A stretch of DNA of 56,724 nt from CADEED01 sp035761265 (GCA_035761265.1 DASTRL010000294.1:1-56724); one strand, 5' to 3'; positions 17,815-26,945 are shown, counted from the first letter of the stretch. Numbers and translations: made by a program. The notes: generated from the letters alone by a model not told the origin.

Positions 17815-18616
17815 GAATATCAGACTCGCATCGATGGTCTTGCTGGCGTGCGTCGGGCCCGCGGCGCTCGCACAGGTCACGTCGAATCAGGGCGATGTCG
17901 CGACCGGGGACGGCTGGCAGTCGCTTTTCAACGGGCGCGATCTTTCGGGCTGGACGCCGAAGATCGCCAGGCATCCGGTGGGCGAGAACTACGCCGACAC
18001 TTTTCGGGTCGAGGACGGCGTCATCAAGGTTTCATACGACAAGTACGCGAGGTTCGATGGGCAATTCGGCCATCTGTATTCGAACCAGCCCTATTCGAAC
18101 TACATCCTGCGCCTGGAATACAAGTTCGTCGGTCGCGCCATCGAGGACTCGCCGCCCTGGGCCAAGCTCAACAGCGGTGTGATGATCCACTCGCAATCGC
18201 CGCTCAGCATGCGCCTGGACCAGGCCTTCCCCGTCAGCATGGAATTCCAGTTCCTCGCCACCGGATCGAGCGCCGGCAAGCAGACCGGCAACGTCTGCAC
18301 GCCGGGCACGAATCTCGAGATGCACGGCAAGCTGCTCGAGGACCACATCATCGATTCGACGTCGAAATTCTTCCCGCTCGATGAGTGGGTCAGCGCGGAG
18401 ATCGAGGTGCATGGCAACGAGGAGGTCATACACCGCATCAACGGCGTCGAGGTGATGCGCTATCAGCGCCCGCAGCTCGATCCGCGCGATCCCGATGCCA
18501 GGGCGCTGCTCGATGCCGGCGCTCCGCTGCAGCTTTCCTTCGGGCACATCGCGCTGCAGGCCGAAAGCCAGCCCATCTGGTTCCGCAATATCCGCATCCG
18601 GCAGCTCGCCCGGTGA
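17813..18616 (+). CDS. DUF1080 (3-keto-disaccharide hydrolase-like) secreted protein
   Basis: A 267-aa secreted protein with signal peptide ending AALAQ near residue 21. The mature part starts with the DUF1080 hallmark GWQSLFNGRDLSGWTPK, followed by a concanavalin-like jelly roll containing YSNYILRLEYKF, NSGVMIHSQ and a C-terminal PIWFRNIRIRQL, all typical of the family. Some members hydrolyse 3-keto-glycosides and others bind carbohydrate, so an exported carbohydrate-active role is likely. The start is embedded in a perfect hairpin. The open frame upstream (from 17705) overlaps the lipoprotein gene and is not used. Confidence 0.85.
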   Translation: MNIRLASMVLLACVGPAALAQVTSNQGDVATGDGWQSLFNGRDLSGWTPKIARHPVGENYADTFRVEDGVIKVSYDKYARFDGQFGHLYSNQPYSNYILRLEYKFVGRAIEDSPPWAKLNSGVMIHSQSPLSMRLDQAFPVSMEFQFLATGSSAGKQTGNVCTPGTNLEMHGKLLEDHIIDSTSKFFPLDEWVSAEIEVHGNEEVIHRINGVEVMRYQRPQLDPRDPDARALLDAGAPLQLSFGHIALQAESQPIWFRNIRIRQLAR

Positions 18617-18714
18617 GCTGAGACGGCCGGAGCACCAGACCCGGCCCGCCACTGCAGTCGTTCCAAGGATCTGATGAGTGGCCGCGTCCAACTCATGAGA
18701 GCACGACGACCCGG

Positions 18715-19245
18715 ATGGAAGAACAAGACTTAATACGCCGCGCGCAGGCCGGGGAATCCGCCGCCTTCGGCGAGCTATTGGACTTGTACTACGACAGCAT
18801 TTTCCGGTTCGCGTGGCGATGGTGCCGCGATCGCGCCAACGCCGAGGACATCGCGCAGCTCGCCTGCCTCAAGCTGGCCGGCAGTCTCGCGCAGTACCGG
18901 TTCCAGGCGGCGTTCGCGACCTGGTTGTACCGGCTGGTGGTGAGTTGCGCGCAGGACTGGAAACGCGGCCAGGCCCGTCATGACCACGACGAGCTGCTGG
19001 ACGACGCGGCGCCGATCGATGGCTCACGGACCGAGGACCAGATCTACCTCGCGCAGGTGCTCGAGGAACTCGCAGAGCTGGGCGAGGGCATGAAGGAAAC
19101 GGCGTTGCTGGTGCACGCCGAGGGCATGAGTCACGCGGAGGCGGGTGCGGTCCTCGGTGTCTCCGAATCCACGATCTCCTGGCGGATTCACACCATTCGC
19201 AAGCACATGGGCAAACGCGAGGCCAGGGTCAGTCAAAGCGTATGA
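18715..19245 (+). CDS. RNA polymerase sigma factor, ECF/sigma-70 family
   Basis: A 176-aa alternative sigma factor. Sigma region 2 spans about residues 6-80 (AQAGESAAFGELLDLYYDSIFRF... AEDIAQLACLKL), and region 4 about 120-170 contains a helix-turn-helix (GMSHAEAGAVLGVSESTISWRIHTIRK). There is no long linker, as expected for ECF factors. Its stop overlaps the start of the VWA-domain protein by four bases (ATGA), so the two are co-translated and the membrane protein is the likely regulatory partner. Confidence 0.92.
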   Translation: MEEQDLIRRAQAGESAAFGELLDLYYDSIFRFAWRWCRDRANAEDIAQLACLKLAGSLAQYRFQAAFATWLYRLVVSCAQDWKRGQARHDHDELLDDAAPIDGSRTEDQIYLAQVLEELAELGEGMKETALLVHAEGMSHAEAGAVLGVSESTISWRIHTIRKHMGKREARVSQSV

Positions 19246-21524
19246 AATCTCCGATCGAAAAACTGCTGGAACAGGATGTTCCTCCCGCGCCGGATCCGAA
19301 GGCGCGCTTGGCCGCGCGCCGCGCCGCGCTCGAGGAGTTTGCGCGCGTGCACGCGGCGTCCCCCAACGTCGACGCGGCGCCCCGGCGTTCGAGGTTCCAA
19401 GGTTTGTTAGAGGCACTGCGTCTCTCCTCGCAATCACAGAGGAGAGACGTCATGCCCTGGTATTCACGTCCCATGCTGATCGGCGGCGCGGCGAGCGTTT
19501 GTCTGGCCATCGTCGGTGGCACGCTGGTGTGGAACATGCTGCGGGTCCAGCCGCAAGTGGCGAGGCTCGAAGTCGCGGCCGCCCCGCAGTGGGAACCGGC
19601 AAGGCCCGAAACAGCCAACCCACCGGATGGCGTCGCGGAATCGGCGCCCGCCACGCACACCGATGCAGGGTCGGCGGCCGAGTCACCTGCGCCTGCCCGC
19701 GAGGATGCCGGCAGTCAACTGGCGAAGACCGATCGGGCCGGATCGAAGGTTCGCGAGCCGAAGCCGGTGGAAATTCCGGAGGCCGAAGTGCCCGAGCCCA
19801 TCGTCCAACCGGCCGACTCCGCTCCCGGCACGGTGGTCGCCGGCGCCGCCGCGCCCGCGGCGGCCGCGAAGGAAGAAGAAATGCAGAACGTCATCGTCAC
19901 CGGCGAGCGCCGGACGGCGCAGGCTTCGATGACGATGACCTCGCCGCAGGCGCCGGTGTCGGTGGACACCGGCCGCGCGCGTCGCGTGGGTGGGCCGCCG
20001 GGCAAGAGCATGGCGGATTCGCGTGTGCGCACCTTCTCGAACGGCGGGGCCCAGGGCGTGATACTGACCCAGCCCGCGGCGGCACCGCCGCCGCCGGTCG
20101 AAGGCCGCGACCGCTTCGAGCATTTCGAGCTGAACTCGATCAAGCAGCCGGCCATCGAGAGCGAGCGCGTGTCCACGTTCTCGGCGGACGTCGACACTTC
20201 CTCGTACAGCTTCGTGCGCAGGCAGCTCGAACAGGGCGTGCTGCCGCAGAAGGATGCGGTGCGCGTCGAGGAGATGGTGAACTACTTCGACTACTCGTGG
20301 CCCGCGGCCGAGTCGCGCGAACAGCCGTTCCGTCCCACGGTGGTGGTCAGCGACTCTCCCTGGGGCAAGGGTCGCAAGCTGATCCACATCGGCATCAAGG
20401 GATACGAGCTGCCGGCGCGTGAGCGGCCGGATGCGAACCTCGTGATGCTGCTCGACGTCAGCGGTTCCATGGACTCGCCGGACAAGCTGCCGCTGGTCAA
20501 AGAATCGATGAAGTTGTTGTTAGGGAGCCTGAAACCTTCCGACAGCGTCGGCATCGTGGTCTACGCCGGCGCCGCGGGCATGGTGTTGCCACCGACGCCG
20601 GTGGGCGAGAAGGAAAAGATCGTCGCGGCGCTCGATCGCCTCGAGGCCGGCGGCTCGACGGCGGGCGCGGCGGGCATCGAGCTTGCGTACCAGCTCGCCG
20701 AGAAGTCCTTCCGCAAGGAGGGAGTGAACCGCATCCTGCTGTGCACCGACGGCGACTTCAACGTGGGCATCGATGGCACCAACGAGCTCAAGGGCTTCGT
20801 CGAGCGCAAGCGCGAGAAGGGAATCTTCCTCTCGGTGCTGGGCTTCGGCCAGGGCAATTATCGTGACGAGCTCGCGCAGGCCCTCGCGCAGAACGGCAAC
20901 GGCGTCGCGGCCTACATCGACACGTTGAACGAAGCGCGCAAGGTGCTGGTGCAGGAGGCGGGCGCTTCGTTGTTCACCATCGCCAAGGACGTGAAGTTCC
21001 AGGTGGAATTCAATCCCGCGACGGTGGCCGAGTATCGACTGGTGGGTTACGAGACGCGCGCGCTCAAGCGCGAGGATTTCAACAACGACGCGGTGGATGC
21101 CGGCGACGTCGGCGCGGGCCACACGGTGACGGCGATCTACGAGATCACGCCGGTGGGTTCGGCGGCACGCATGGTCGATGCCGGCCGCTATGCGAAGCAG
21201 GCGGAAGCGGCGGGCGGACCCGCCAACGAGTACGGCTATCTCAAGATCCGCTACAAGCTGCCGTCGCAGAGCACCTCGAGGCTGATCGAGACGCCGATCG
21301 GCATCGAGTCGGGCCGGGTCGGCGAATCGATCCGGCGCGACGTCGCGTTCTCGACCGCGGTCGCCGGCTTTGCGCAGTTGCTGCGCGGTGGCCAGTTCAC
21401 CGGATCGCTGTCGTACGCGGACGTGATCGAGCAGGCGCAGGCGTCGCGCGGCGAAGACCCATACGGCTATCGCAGCGAGTTCGTGCAGCTCGTGCGCAAG
21501 GCGCAGAACGCGCGCGGCATGTAG
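19242..21524 (+). CDS. VWA-domain membrane protein (YfbK/DUF3520 type) with anti-sigma-like N-terminus
   Basis: A 760-aa protein. Residues 1-75 are a charged cytoplasmic region (PDPKARLAARRAALEEFARVHA) followed by one membrane helix (about 77-95), which resembles the layout of anti-sigma factors; it overlaps the sigma gene by ATGA. After a Pro/Ala-rich linker comes the motif VIVTGER (217-223), like the start of TonB-receptor plugs. A von Willebrand N-terminal domain (FSADVDTSSYSFVRR) precedes a VWA domain with an intact MIDAS: D405-V-S407-G-S409 and D503. The C-terminus is the DUF3520 type seen in E. coli YfbK. Function unproven; sensing or protein-protein assembly in the periplasm is likely. 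Confidence 0.88.
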   Translation: MKSPIEKLLEQDVPPAPDPKARLAARRAALEEFARVHAASPNVDAAPRRSRFQGLLEALRLSSQSQRRDVMPWYSRPMLIGGAASVCLAIVGGTLVWNMLRVQPQVARLEVAAAPQWEPARPETANPPDGVAESAPATHTDAGSAAESPAPAREDAGSQLAKTDRAGSKVREPKPVEIPEAEVPEPIVQPADSAPGTVVAGAAAPAAAAKEEEMQNVIVTGERRTAQASMTMTSPQAPVSVDTGRARRVGGPPGKSMADSRVRTFSNGGAQGVILTQPAAAPPPPVEGRDRFEHFELNSIKQPAIESERVSTFSADVDTSSYSFVRRQLEQGVLPQKDAVRVEEMVNYFDYSWPAAESREQPFRPTVVVSDSPWGKGRKLIHIGIKGYELPARERPDANLVMLLDVSGSMDSPDKLPLVKESMKLLLGSLKPSDSVGIVVYAGAAGMVLPPTPVGEKEKIVAALDRLEAGGSTAGAAGIELAYQLAEKSFRKEGVNRILLCTDGDFNVGIDGTNELKGFVERKREKGIFLSVLGFGQGNYRDELAQALAQNGNGVAAYIDTLNEARKVLVQEAGASLFTIAKDVKFQVEFNPATVAEYRLVGYETRALKREDFNNDAVDAGDVGAGHTVTAIYEITPVGSAARMVDAGRYAKQAEAAGGPANEYGYLKIRYKLPSQSTSRLIETPIGIESGRVGESIRRDVAFSTAVAGFAQLLRGGQFTGSLSYADVIEQAQASRGEDPYGYRSEFVQLVRKAQNARGM

Positions 21525-21527
21525 TGG

Positions 21528-22322
21528 CTACTTCTGCGTCTTGACCTTGTAACCGACCGGGATGTCGAACTTGTCCGCCGGTACCTCGCCTGCCTCGACC
21601 TTCGTGACCGTGGTGGCGATGTCGCTCGCGGCCAGCTTCGCCATCATGCCGGCCATCGGATTGTCACCCGTGGCGCCGATGGTCACGTGGCTCTCCAGCG
21701 CCATGCCGGCTTCGGCCATCTTCTTCGTGAGCGCGGCGTAGGCTTTGGCCTGCGCCGCGCCGGTGGGCGACCTGGTGGCGGAGGGATTGCCGAAGATGAA
21801 GCCTGAATCGGCGGCGGCCTTGTAGAAGGCCTGGTAGTCGGCCAGACCGGGCACGGCGGTGGACAGGCACACGGTTCCGGACAGCACCATGGTCATGTCC
21901 ATGCCCTGGCCGGGCTCACCCACCGGGGCGAACGGCAGCGACACTCGCACGTCGTGCACGGTGCATGGAAAGCCGGAGACCGTTTTCTTCTGTGCAGTGG
22001 GAGTCAGCGTCGCCTGCATGGCGCCGACGCCCACCTTGGCGAGCTCATCGGCGATGGCGGCGAGCGGCGTGACGGTGGCCGTCTTCTTGCGCTCGTCGAG
22101 CTCGACGAACCGCATGTTGTCGATGTCGATGATCATAGAAACGGAGCGGCCGCCGACCATCGAATCGGTGCGCTGGCGCCTGCCCTTGATGAGGCTCGCG
22201 CCGTCGCCGCCGACGTTGATGATCGAGGCCTTGCCGGACGTGCTCGTGTTCACGGTGACGTCGGCGTGGGCCGTCGCGGCGCAGGCGAGCAGTCCACCCA
22301 GCACGAAATGCTTCGAGTTCAT
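21528..22322 (-). CDS. Secreted protein of unknown function (DUF4412-like)
   Basis: A 264-aa protein with a signal peptide ending ATAHA near residue 20. The mature domain is strand-rich: DVTVNTSTSGK, RQRTDSMVGGRSVSMIIDIDNMRFVELDERKKTATVTPL. This 'residue-by-residue reporter of an ion or lipid-like load' pattern (a salt-bridge-free beta barrel with DERKKT) resembles DUF4412/LolA-like exported proteins, but I hold that loosely. Two cysteines (FPCTVHDV and TVCLS) could pair. The gene is convergent with the VWA gene, 3 bases apart, and lies 82 bases downstream of the GAF gene on the same strand. Confidence 0.65.
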   Translation of the reverse strand: MNSKHFVLGGLLACAATAHADVTVNTSTSGKASIINVGGDGASLIKGRRQRTDSMVGGRSVSMIIDIDNMRFVELDERKKTATVTPLAAIADELAKVGVGAMQATLTPTAQKKTVSGFPCTVHDVRVSLPFAPVGEPGQGMDMTMVLSGTVCLSTAVPGLADYQAFYKAAADSGFIFGNPSATRSPTGAAQAKAYAALTKKMAEAGMALESHVTIGATGDNPMAGMMAKLAASDIATTVTKVEAGEVPADKFDIPVGYKVKTQK

Positions 22323-22404
22323 TGTTCGTCCCTTGGGAAGTTAGTCCGCGCCTGTATACCGGATGCCCGCCGAGCGCGCCCCTGTCTCGAAGTCGCGACG
22401 TTCT

Positions 22405-23766
22405 TCAGCAGCCCTCGTTGTCGAGCATGACGGGGCGCTCGACGTTCAGCCGCATGCGGCCGCGCCCGGCCTTCTCGAGCTGGATGGCCGCGCGCTGTTC
22501 GGCCAGGCGGCGCTGCAGCAACAGCAGGCGCACTTCGAGATTGTCCTGCACGTCCGGCAGGCGCAGCTCCGGCGCCAGTCGCAGCTCGCGGTTGGTGAAC
22601 TCGCGCCGGCCGCTGCGCAGGTATTCGGCCACGAGCTTCCAGAGGATCGCGCCGGCCACGCCGCGGATCAGGTATACGTCGTCGAGAAACACGCTGTTGT
22701 CGCGACCGAAGCGCTTGAGGCGCAGCGGCGGCCCGGCGGCCGGCGCCACCGCCCCCGTGGATGGCGGCGACACCTCCGGCGGTTCCGGCGGTTGCATCAG
22801 GCTCATCGCAACGGCGAATTGCCCGCCGAGCAGCATCAGCGCGTCCTCGTCGTCGTAGCCGAAGTACTGGTCGTGCAGGCTCTCGACGAACAAGGCGCCC
22901 AGCACGCGGCCGCGGGCGCGCAACGGCACCGCGAGCTGACTGCGCGGTTCCTTGAGGCCCGGAAGCGGAATTTCGTTCTTGAGCATCGCGGTGAGCCCGG
23001 ATTCACCGGCGCTGTCGCGTACCGCGCGCGCGTAAGTCGCCATGTTCATCATGTGCCCGACGCGGATCGGCACGCCTTCGCGTACCGCGGTGCCCACCAG
23101 TCCTTCGCCCACGGAAATCTCGGCGCCGGCACCGCCGATGTCGTAGCCGCGGCTCGCGAGCAGCGTCAGCGCCTGCTGCGCAGGATCGGCGATCCACACC
23201 ATCGCATGGTCGATGCGCAGCAGCTCGGATAGCCCGACCAGCAACGTGTCGAGCAGATCGGCGAGGTCCTCGCAATGCGCCATGCGCTCGGACAGCAGCC
23301 GCGAATTGGCGGCGAGATCCACGCGCGGCGCCGCCGCCGGAAATTCCTTGCGCCCCGGCACGCGGCGCATCTCGAGCACGCGGTAGATGTCCGCGCCGCG
23401 CAGGTGGAACACCTTGTCCATGCCGACGTGGCTGGCGACGCCCATGAGCTTGGCGCGCAGCCGCTCGAACACCGGCCCCTCGGTCTCGGTGCGCAGGTAT
23501 TCGAGCTGCAGCACCACGCCGGCGCCGGTGTAGGGATCATCGAGCGTGAGCGCGGCGCGCCGGGTCGCGAGCACGTTCTCGCGGCTGCGATTGAAGAACT
23601 GATAGGAAAGGGCGATGTGCAGCGGATCGACGTACTCGCACAGCGACAGGTAGCTCACGTTGGGCACGCGCTCCGCCGAAACGGTGCACAGCACTGGCGG
23701 CACCACGCCTTCCATCATGCGGCGCACGCCGAACAGCGACAGGCCGTGTTCGAAGACCGCGCTCAT
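22405..23766 (-). CDS. PNPOx-like plus GAF domain regulatory protein
   Basis: A 453-aa soluble protein with no signal peptide. Residues 1-150 form a pyridoxamine 5'-phosphate oxidase-like flavin-binding fold (VPPVLCTVSAERVPNVSYLSL, RRAALTLDDPYTGAGVVLQL). Residues about 165-320 form a GAF domain (HCEDLADLLDTLLVGL ... VGEGLVGTAVREGVPIRVG ... QLAVPLRARGRVLGALFVES). A C-terminal helical/winged-helix-like part (about 350-453, FLDDVYLIRGVAGAILWKLV) follows. It overlaps the upstream PNPOx gene by four bases, so the two are co-translated. A flavin- or redox-sensing role is inferred from the two ligand-binding folds; no output domain such as kinase or GGDEF is visible. Confidence 0.8.
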   Translation of the reverse strand: MSAVFEHGLSLFGVRRMMEGVVPPVLCTVSAERVPNVSYLSLCEYVDPLHIALSYQFFNRSRENVLATRRAALTLDDPYTGAGVVLQLEYLRTETEGPVFERLRAKLMGVASHVGMDKVFHLRGADIYRVLEMRRVPGRKEFPAAAPRVDLAANSRLLSERMAHCEDLADLLDTLLVGLSELLRIDHAMVWIADPAQQALTLLASRGYDIGGAGAEISVGEGLVGTAVREGVPIRVGHMMNMATYARAVRDSAGESGLTAMLKNEIPLPGLKEPRSQLAVPLRARGRVLGALFVESLHDQYFGYDDEDALMLLGGQFAVAMSLMQPPEPPEVSPPSTGAVAPAAGPPLRLKRFGRDNSVFLDDVYLIRGVAGAILWKLVAEYLRSGRREFTNRELRLAPELRLPDVQDNLEVRLLLLQRRLAEQRAAIQLEKAGRGRMRLNVERPVMLDNEGC

Positions 23767-24251
23767 TTCTCGAACTCGATGGGCTTGAGCGTCACCGGGT
23801 TGCCGGCGCCGGGACCGGGCGTCTGGTTGCGCGCCAGCATCGGCGTGAAACGGATGGCGACCAGGTCTTCGTCGCGCGCGTGGTACCAGGCGTCAGTGTA
23901 TTCGGGCGGGAAGCCGAACCGATTCAGCTGCAGGCGGAATGCCTCGTGGCGCTCGGTCACCAGCGGCCGCCAGGCGGCGCCGCTGCCGCGCACGATGGCA
24001 TCGTTGCCGACGAAGCTCATCGAGCGGTAATTCTCGGGAAGCGTGATGTTCAGCGCGATGTTGCCGTTCTGGCGGATCGCATCGAGCACCTCGTCGCCCG
24101 ACTCCGAGGAAATGATGACCAGCAGCCGCCCGGCTTCGTGTTGGGCGGCCAGGCCCCGGCACACCACCGGACGGCCCGCATTCGTGCAGCCGCCCACCTG
24201 GTGGGCGACTCCCGCCGAGAGCAGGGCGATCATTTCGTCGGTCAGCGCCAT
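23763..24251 (-). CDS. Pyridoxamine 5'-phosphate oxidase-family protein
   Basis: A 162-aa single-domain flavin-binding split-barrel protein: MALTDEMIALLSAG start, VVCRGLAAQHEAGRLLVIIS, then LDAIRQNGNIALNITLP, which corresponds to the strand-helix pattern of PNPOx-like proteins. It is first in a two-gene unit with the PNPOx/GAF protein (ATGA overlap) and is divergent from the NmrA gene across 132 bases. The family includes heme- and FMN-binding members; the exact cofactor and reaction are not readable. Confidence 0.8.
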   Translation of the reverse strand: MALTDEMIALLSAGVAHQVGGCTNAGRPVVCRGLAAQHEAGRLLVIISSESGDEVLDAIRQNGNIALNITLPENYRSMSFVGNDAIVRGSGAAWRPLVTERHEAFRLQLNRFGFPPEYTDAWYHARDEDLVAIRFTPMLARNQTPGPGAGNPVTLKPIEFEK

Positions 24252-24383
24252 GTTCTTTATTCTTCTGAGGGCCGTTAATCAGATTTTAATAATTCGCTAA
24301 GCGCGAGTTACGAAATCGTTTCCGCCCGACTCCCTAGATTGCGCCTCCCTCGCCGGTAGTGGCGAATCCGCGGAGCGCGTTAC

Positions 24384-25340
24384 ATGCCCAAGCCCATTAT
24401 CACCGTCTTCGGCGCCACCGGCGCACAGGGAGGCGGCCTGGTGCGGGCCTTGCTCGCGGACCCGGAGCGCCACTTCGCCGTACGCGCCGTGACGCGCCGG
24501 CCGGATGGCGCGGCCGCGCGCGCGCTGGCCCAGGCGGGCGCACAGGTGGTGCTGGCCGATCTCGACGATGGCGCCAGTGTCCTGCGCGCGCTCGAAGGCG
24601 CCTATGGCGCCTACCTCGTGACCAATTTCTGGGAGCACCTCTCCGCCGAAAAGGAGCTCAACCAGGCGCACACGCTGGCGGCCGCCGCCGCCCAGGCGGG
24701 GATTCGCCATGCCGTCTGGTCGACGCTCGAGGACACGCGCAATTTCTTTCCGGCGTTGGGTTCGCGCATGCCCGTGCTCGAGCGGCGCTTCAACGTGCCG
24801 CATTTCGATGCCAAGGGCGAGGCGCACCGCTTCTTCGCCCAGCAGCGCGTGCCGGTGACTTACCTGTACACCTCCTGCTATTGGGAAAACCTGATCCATT
24901 TCGGCATGGGCCCGCAGCGCCAGGCCGACGGATCTCTGGCTGTCACGTTTCCCACGGGCGCCGCCCGCATCCCGTGGATCGGCGCCGAGGACATCGGCAT
25001 CGCGGCGAAGGAGATCTTCCTGCGCGGCGACGCGCTGCTGTACGACGCAATCGGCATCGCGGGCGACCATCTCACGGGCGCGCAGCTCGCCACGCATCTC
25101 AGCGCGGCCCTGGGCGAACCCGTGGCGTTCAACGCCGTCACCCCTGACGCATTTCGCGCCCTGGGCTTTCCCGGCGCCGACGAGATGGGAAACATGTGGC
25201 AGTTCAAGCGCGACTTCGAGGCCGCGTACTGCGCGCGCCGCGATCTGAGTCGCGCCCGCGCACTGCATCCCGGCATGGCGGATTTCGCCACCTGGCTCGA
25301 AGCCAACAAGTCCCGCATCCCGGTGGCGCAAGCCGCCTGA
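24384..25340 (+). CDS. NmrA-family NAD(P)-binding protein
   Basis: A 318-aa Rossmann-fold protein of the atypical short-chain dehydrogenase group. The dinucleotide motif GATGAQGG is at residues 10-17. It continues with the NmrA pattern RAVTRRPDGAAARALAQAGAQVVLADLDD, then GAYLVTNFWEH and the catalytic-site-poor STLEDTRNF typical of NmrA proteins that sense NADP(H) or act on small ketones/quinones. Lys-containing AKGEAHRFF is also typical. It starts 132 bases from the divergent PNPOx gene and is followed after three bases by the diheme cytochrome gene, so they are probably one operon. Confidence 0.88.
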   Translation: MPKPIITVFGATGAQGGGLVRALLADPERHFAVRAVTRRPDGAAARALAQAGAQVVLADLDDGASVLRALEGAYGAYLVTNFWEHLSAEKELNQAHTLAAAAAQAGIRHAVWSTLEDTRNFFPALGSRMPVLERRFNVPHFDAKGEAHRFFAQQRVPVTYLYTSCYWENLIHFGMGPQRQADGSLAVTFPTGAARIPWIGAEDIGIAAKEIFLRGDALLYDAIGIAGDHLTGAQLATHLSAALGEPVAFNAVTPDAFRALGFPGADEMGNMWQFKRDFEAAYCARRDLSRARALHPGMADFATWLEANKSRIPVAQAA

Positions 25341-25343
25341 ACC

Positions 25344-26366
25344 ATGCCGCGCCTTCTTTTCAAATGCTTGCTGACGGGACTCGCCGCCGTGTGCCTCTCC
25401 CCCGGCCTGCGCGCGCAAGATGCGCGCGGACTGCCGCGGCACCTCGGCGACACTGGGCTGTACGTCGCGGGTGGATCCGTCCACCCCGACGTACTGCCAT
25501 TTTCTCCGCAGTACCCGCTCTGGTCCGATGGCGCGGTCAAGCGGCGCTGGATCTGGCTGCCGCCGGGCAGCAGCATCGATGCCTCGCAGCCGGATGCCTG
25601 GGAATTTCCGCGCGGCACGAAATTGTGGAAGGAGTTCGCGCACGGGCGCGCGCTCGAAACGCGCTACCTGGAGCGCGGCGCCGATGGCGAATGGCGCTTC
25701 GGCAGCTACGTGTGGAACGCTGACGGCAGCGATGCGGTGCTCGCACCGGCGGCCGGCATCCGCGACCTGCCGGCGCCCAGCGCGCCCGGCGCGCACTACG
25801 CGATTCCCTCGGAGGGCGACTGCCGCGCCTGTCACGAGGGCGCGCCGGTACCCGTGCTCGGGTTCAGCGCATTGCAGCTCTCGCCGGATCGCGACCCGCT
25901 GGCGCCGCACGCAGATCAGGCCGCCGGCCTGGACCTCCGCGCGCTGGTGGCCCGCGGGCTGCTGCGCAATCTCGCGCCGCAGTTCCTGGCCCATCCGCCG
26001 CGCATCGCGGCCGCGAGCCCCGCCGAGCGCGCCGCGCTCGGCTACCTGCACGGCAACTGCGGCAATTGCCACAACGAGGAAGGTCCGCTCGCAGTGCTGG
26101 ACATGACGCTGGCGCAGCGCGTCGCGCGGCCGAGCCCCGTCCTGCACAGCATCGTCGGGGTGCAGAGTCAGTTCGTGCCGGCCGGCGTACCGGCGGACGC
26201 CGCGCGCATTTCTCCGGGACATGCCGCGGCGAGTGTCATCGCCGCACGCATGCGCTCACGCGATCCCATCGAACAGATGCCGCCGCTGGGCACGACCGCG
26301 GTCGATGCGGACGCTCTCGCGCTGCTCGCGCGATGGATAGACGGACTTGGATCAACGACGAATTAA
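25344..26366 (+). CDS. Exported diheme c-type cytochrome-like protein
   Basis: A 340-aa exported protein with signal peptide (ending GLRAQ near residue 25). Two heme c attachment motifs are visible: CRACH at 160-164 and CGNCH at 239-243. The N-terminal half carries the pattern FSPQYPLWSDGAVKRRWIWLPPG and FPRGTKLWKEF that I recognise from a conserved family of proteobacterial diheme proteins of unknown function (TIGR03806/HNE_0200-like). It follows the NmrA gene by 3 bases and precedes a monoheme cytochrome by 15 bases. A periplasmic electron-transfer role is inferred. Confidence 0.82.
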   Translation: MPRLLFKCLLTGLAAVCLSPGLRAQDARGLPRHLGDTGLYVAGGSVHPDVLPFSPQYPLWSDGAVKRRWIWLPPGSSIDASQPDAWEFPRGTKLWKEFAHGRALETRYLERGADGEWRFGSYVWNADGSDAVLAPAAGIRDLPAPSAPGAHYAIPSEGDCRACHEGAPVPVLGFSALQLSPDRDPLAPHADQAAGLDLRALVARGLLRNLAPQFLAHPPRIAAASPAERAALGYLHGNCGNCHNEEGPLAVLDMTLAQRVARPSPVLHSIVGVQSQFVPAGVPADAARISPGHAAASVIAARMRSRDPIEQMPPLGTTAVDADALALLARWIDGLGSTTN

Positions 26367-26381
26367 TCAGAGGAGGTTTCG

Positions 26382-26945
26382 ATGTATTCCCTGAAGATGC
26401 TGGTGAGAATTGCCGCCGTGGTGTTGTTCGCCTCGTTCGCGCGGGCCGGTGAGCCGGCGAGTGCCGACGAGGTGGCGCGCGGCAAGTACCTGGTGACGAC
26501 GTCCGGCTGCCACGACTGCCATACGCCGCTCAAGATGACTGCGCAGGGCCCGGTGCCCGACATGGATCGCATGCTGTCGGGCCATCCGCAGCAGCTCGAG
26601 ATGCCCGCGGCGCCGCAGCTTCCGGCCGGGCCCTGGCTGGTGTCGGTTGGCGCGACCAACACCGCCTGGTCCGGCCCCTGGGGCGTGAGCTTCACGGCCA
26701 ATCTGACCCCCGACAAGGAGACGGGTCTCGGCAAGTGGACGGTGCGCACCTTCACGGACACCATCCGTACCGGGCGTCATCTGGGCCGCGGCCGCGAAAT
26801 CCTGCCGCCCATGCCGATCCCGGCGTACCGCAACTTCAACGACCAGGACCTGGCGGCGATCTTTGCCTACCTGCAGAGCATCCCGGCCGTGAAGAACAAG
26901 GTGCCGGCGCCGCGCCCGCCCGTGCCCGCCACCGCTGCGCGGTAG
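26382..26945 (+). CDS. Monoheme c-type cytochrome
   Basis: A 187-aa exported cytochrome c. The ATG is preceded by a strong AGGAGG. A signal peptide (ending FARAG near residue 23) is followed by heme motif CHDCH (43-47) and a distal Met in LPPMPIPAYRNFNDQDLAAIFAYLQS, the class I cytochrome C-terminal helix. It is third in a probable NmrA-diheme-monoheme unit and may pass electrons from the diheme partner. Genes of this type often accompany exported dehydrogenases, but none is adjacent here. Confidence 0.9.
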   Translation: MYSLKMLVRIAAVVLFASFARAGEPASADEVARGKYLVTTSGCHDCHTPLKMTAQGPVPDMDRMLSGHPQQLEMPAAPQLPAGPWLVSVGATNTAWSGPWGVSFTANLTPDKETGLGKWTVRTFTDTIRTGRHLGRGREILPPMPIPAYRNFNDQDLAAIFAYLQSIPAVKNKVPAPRPPVPATAAR

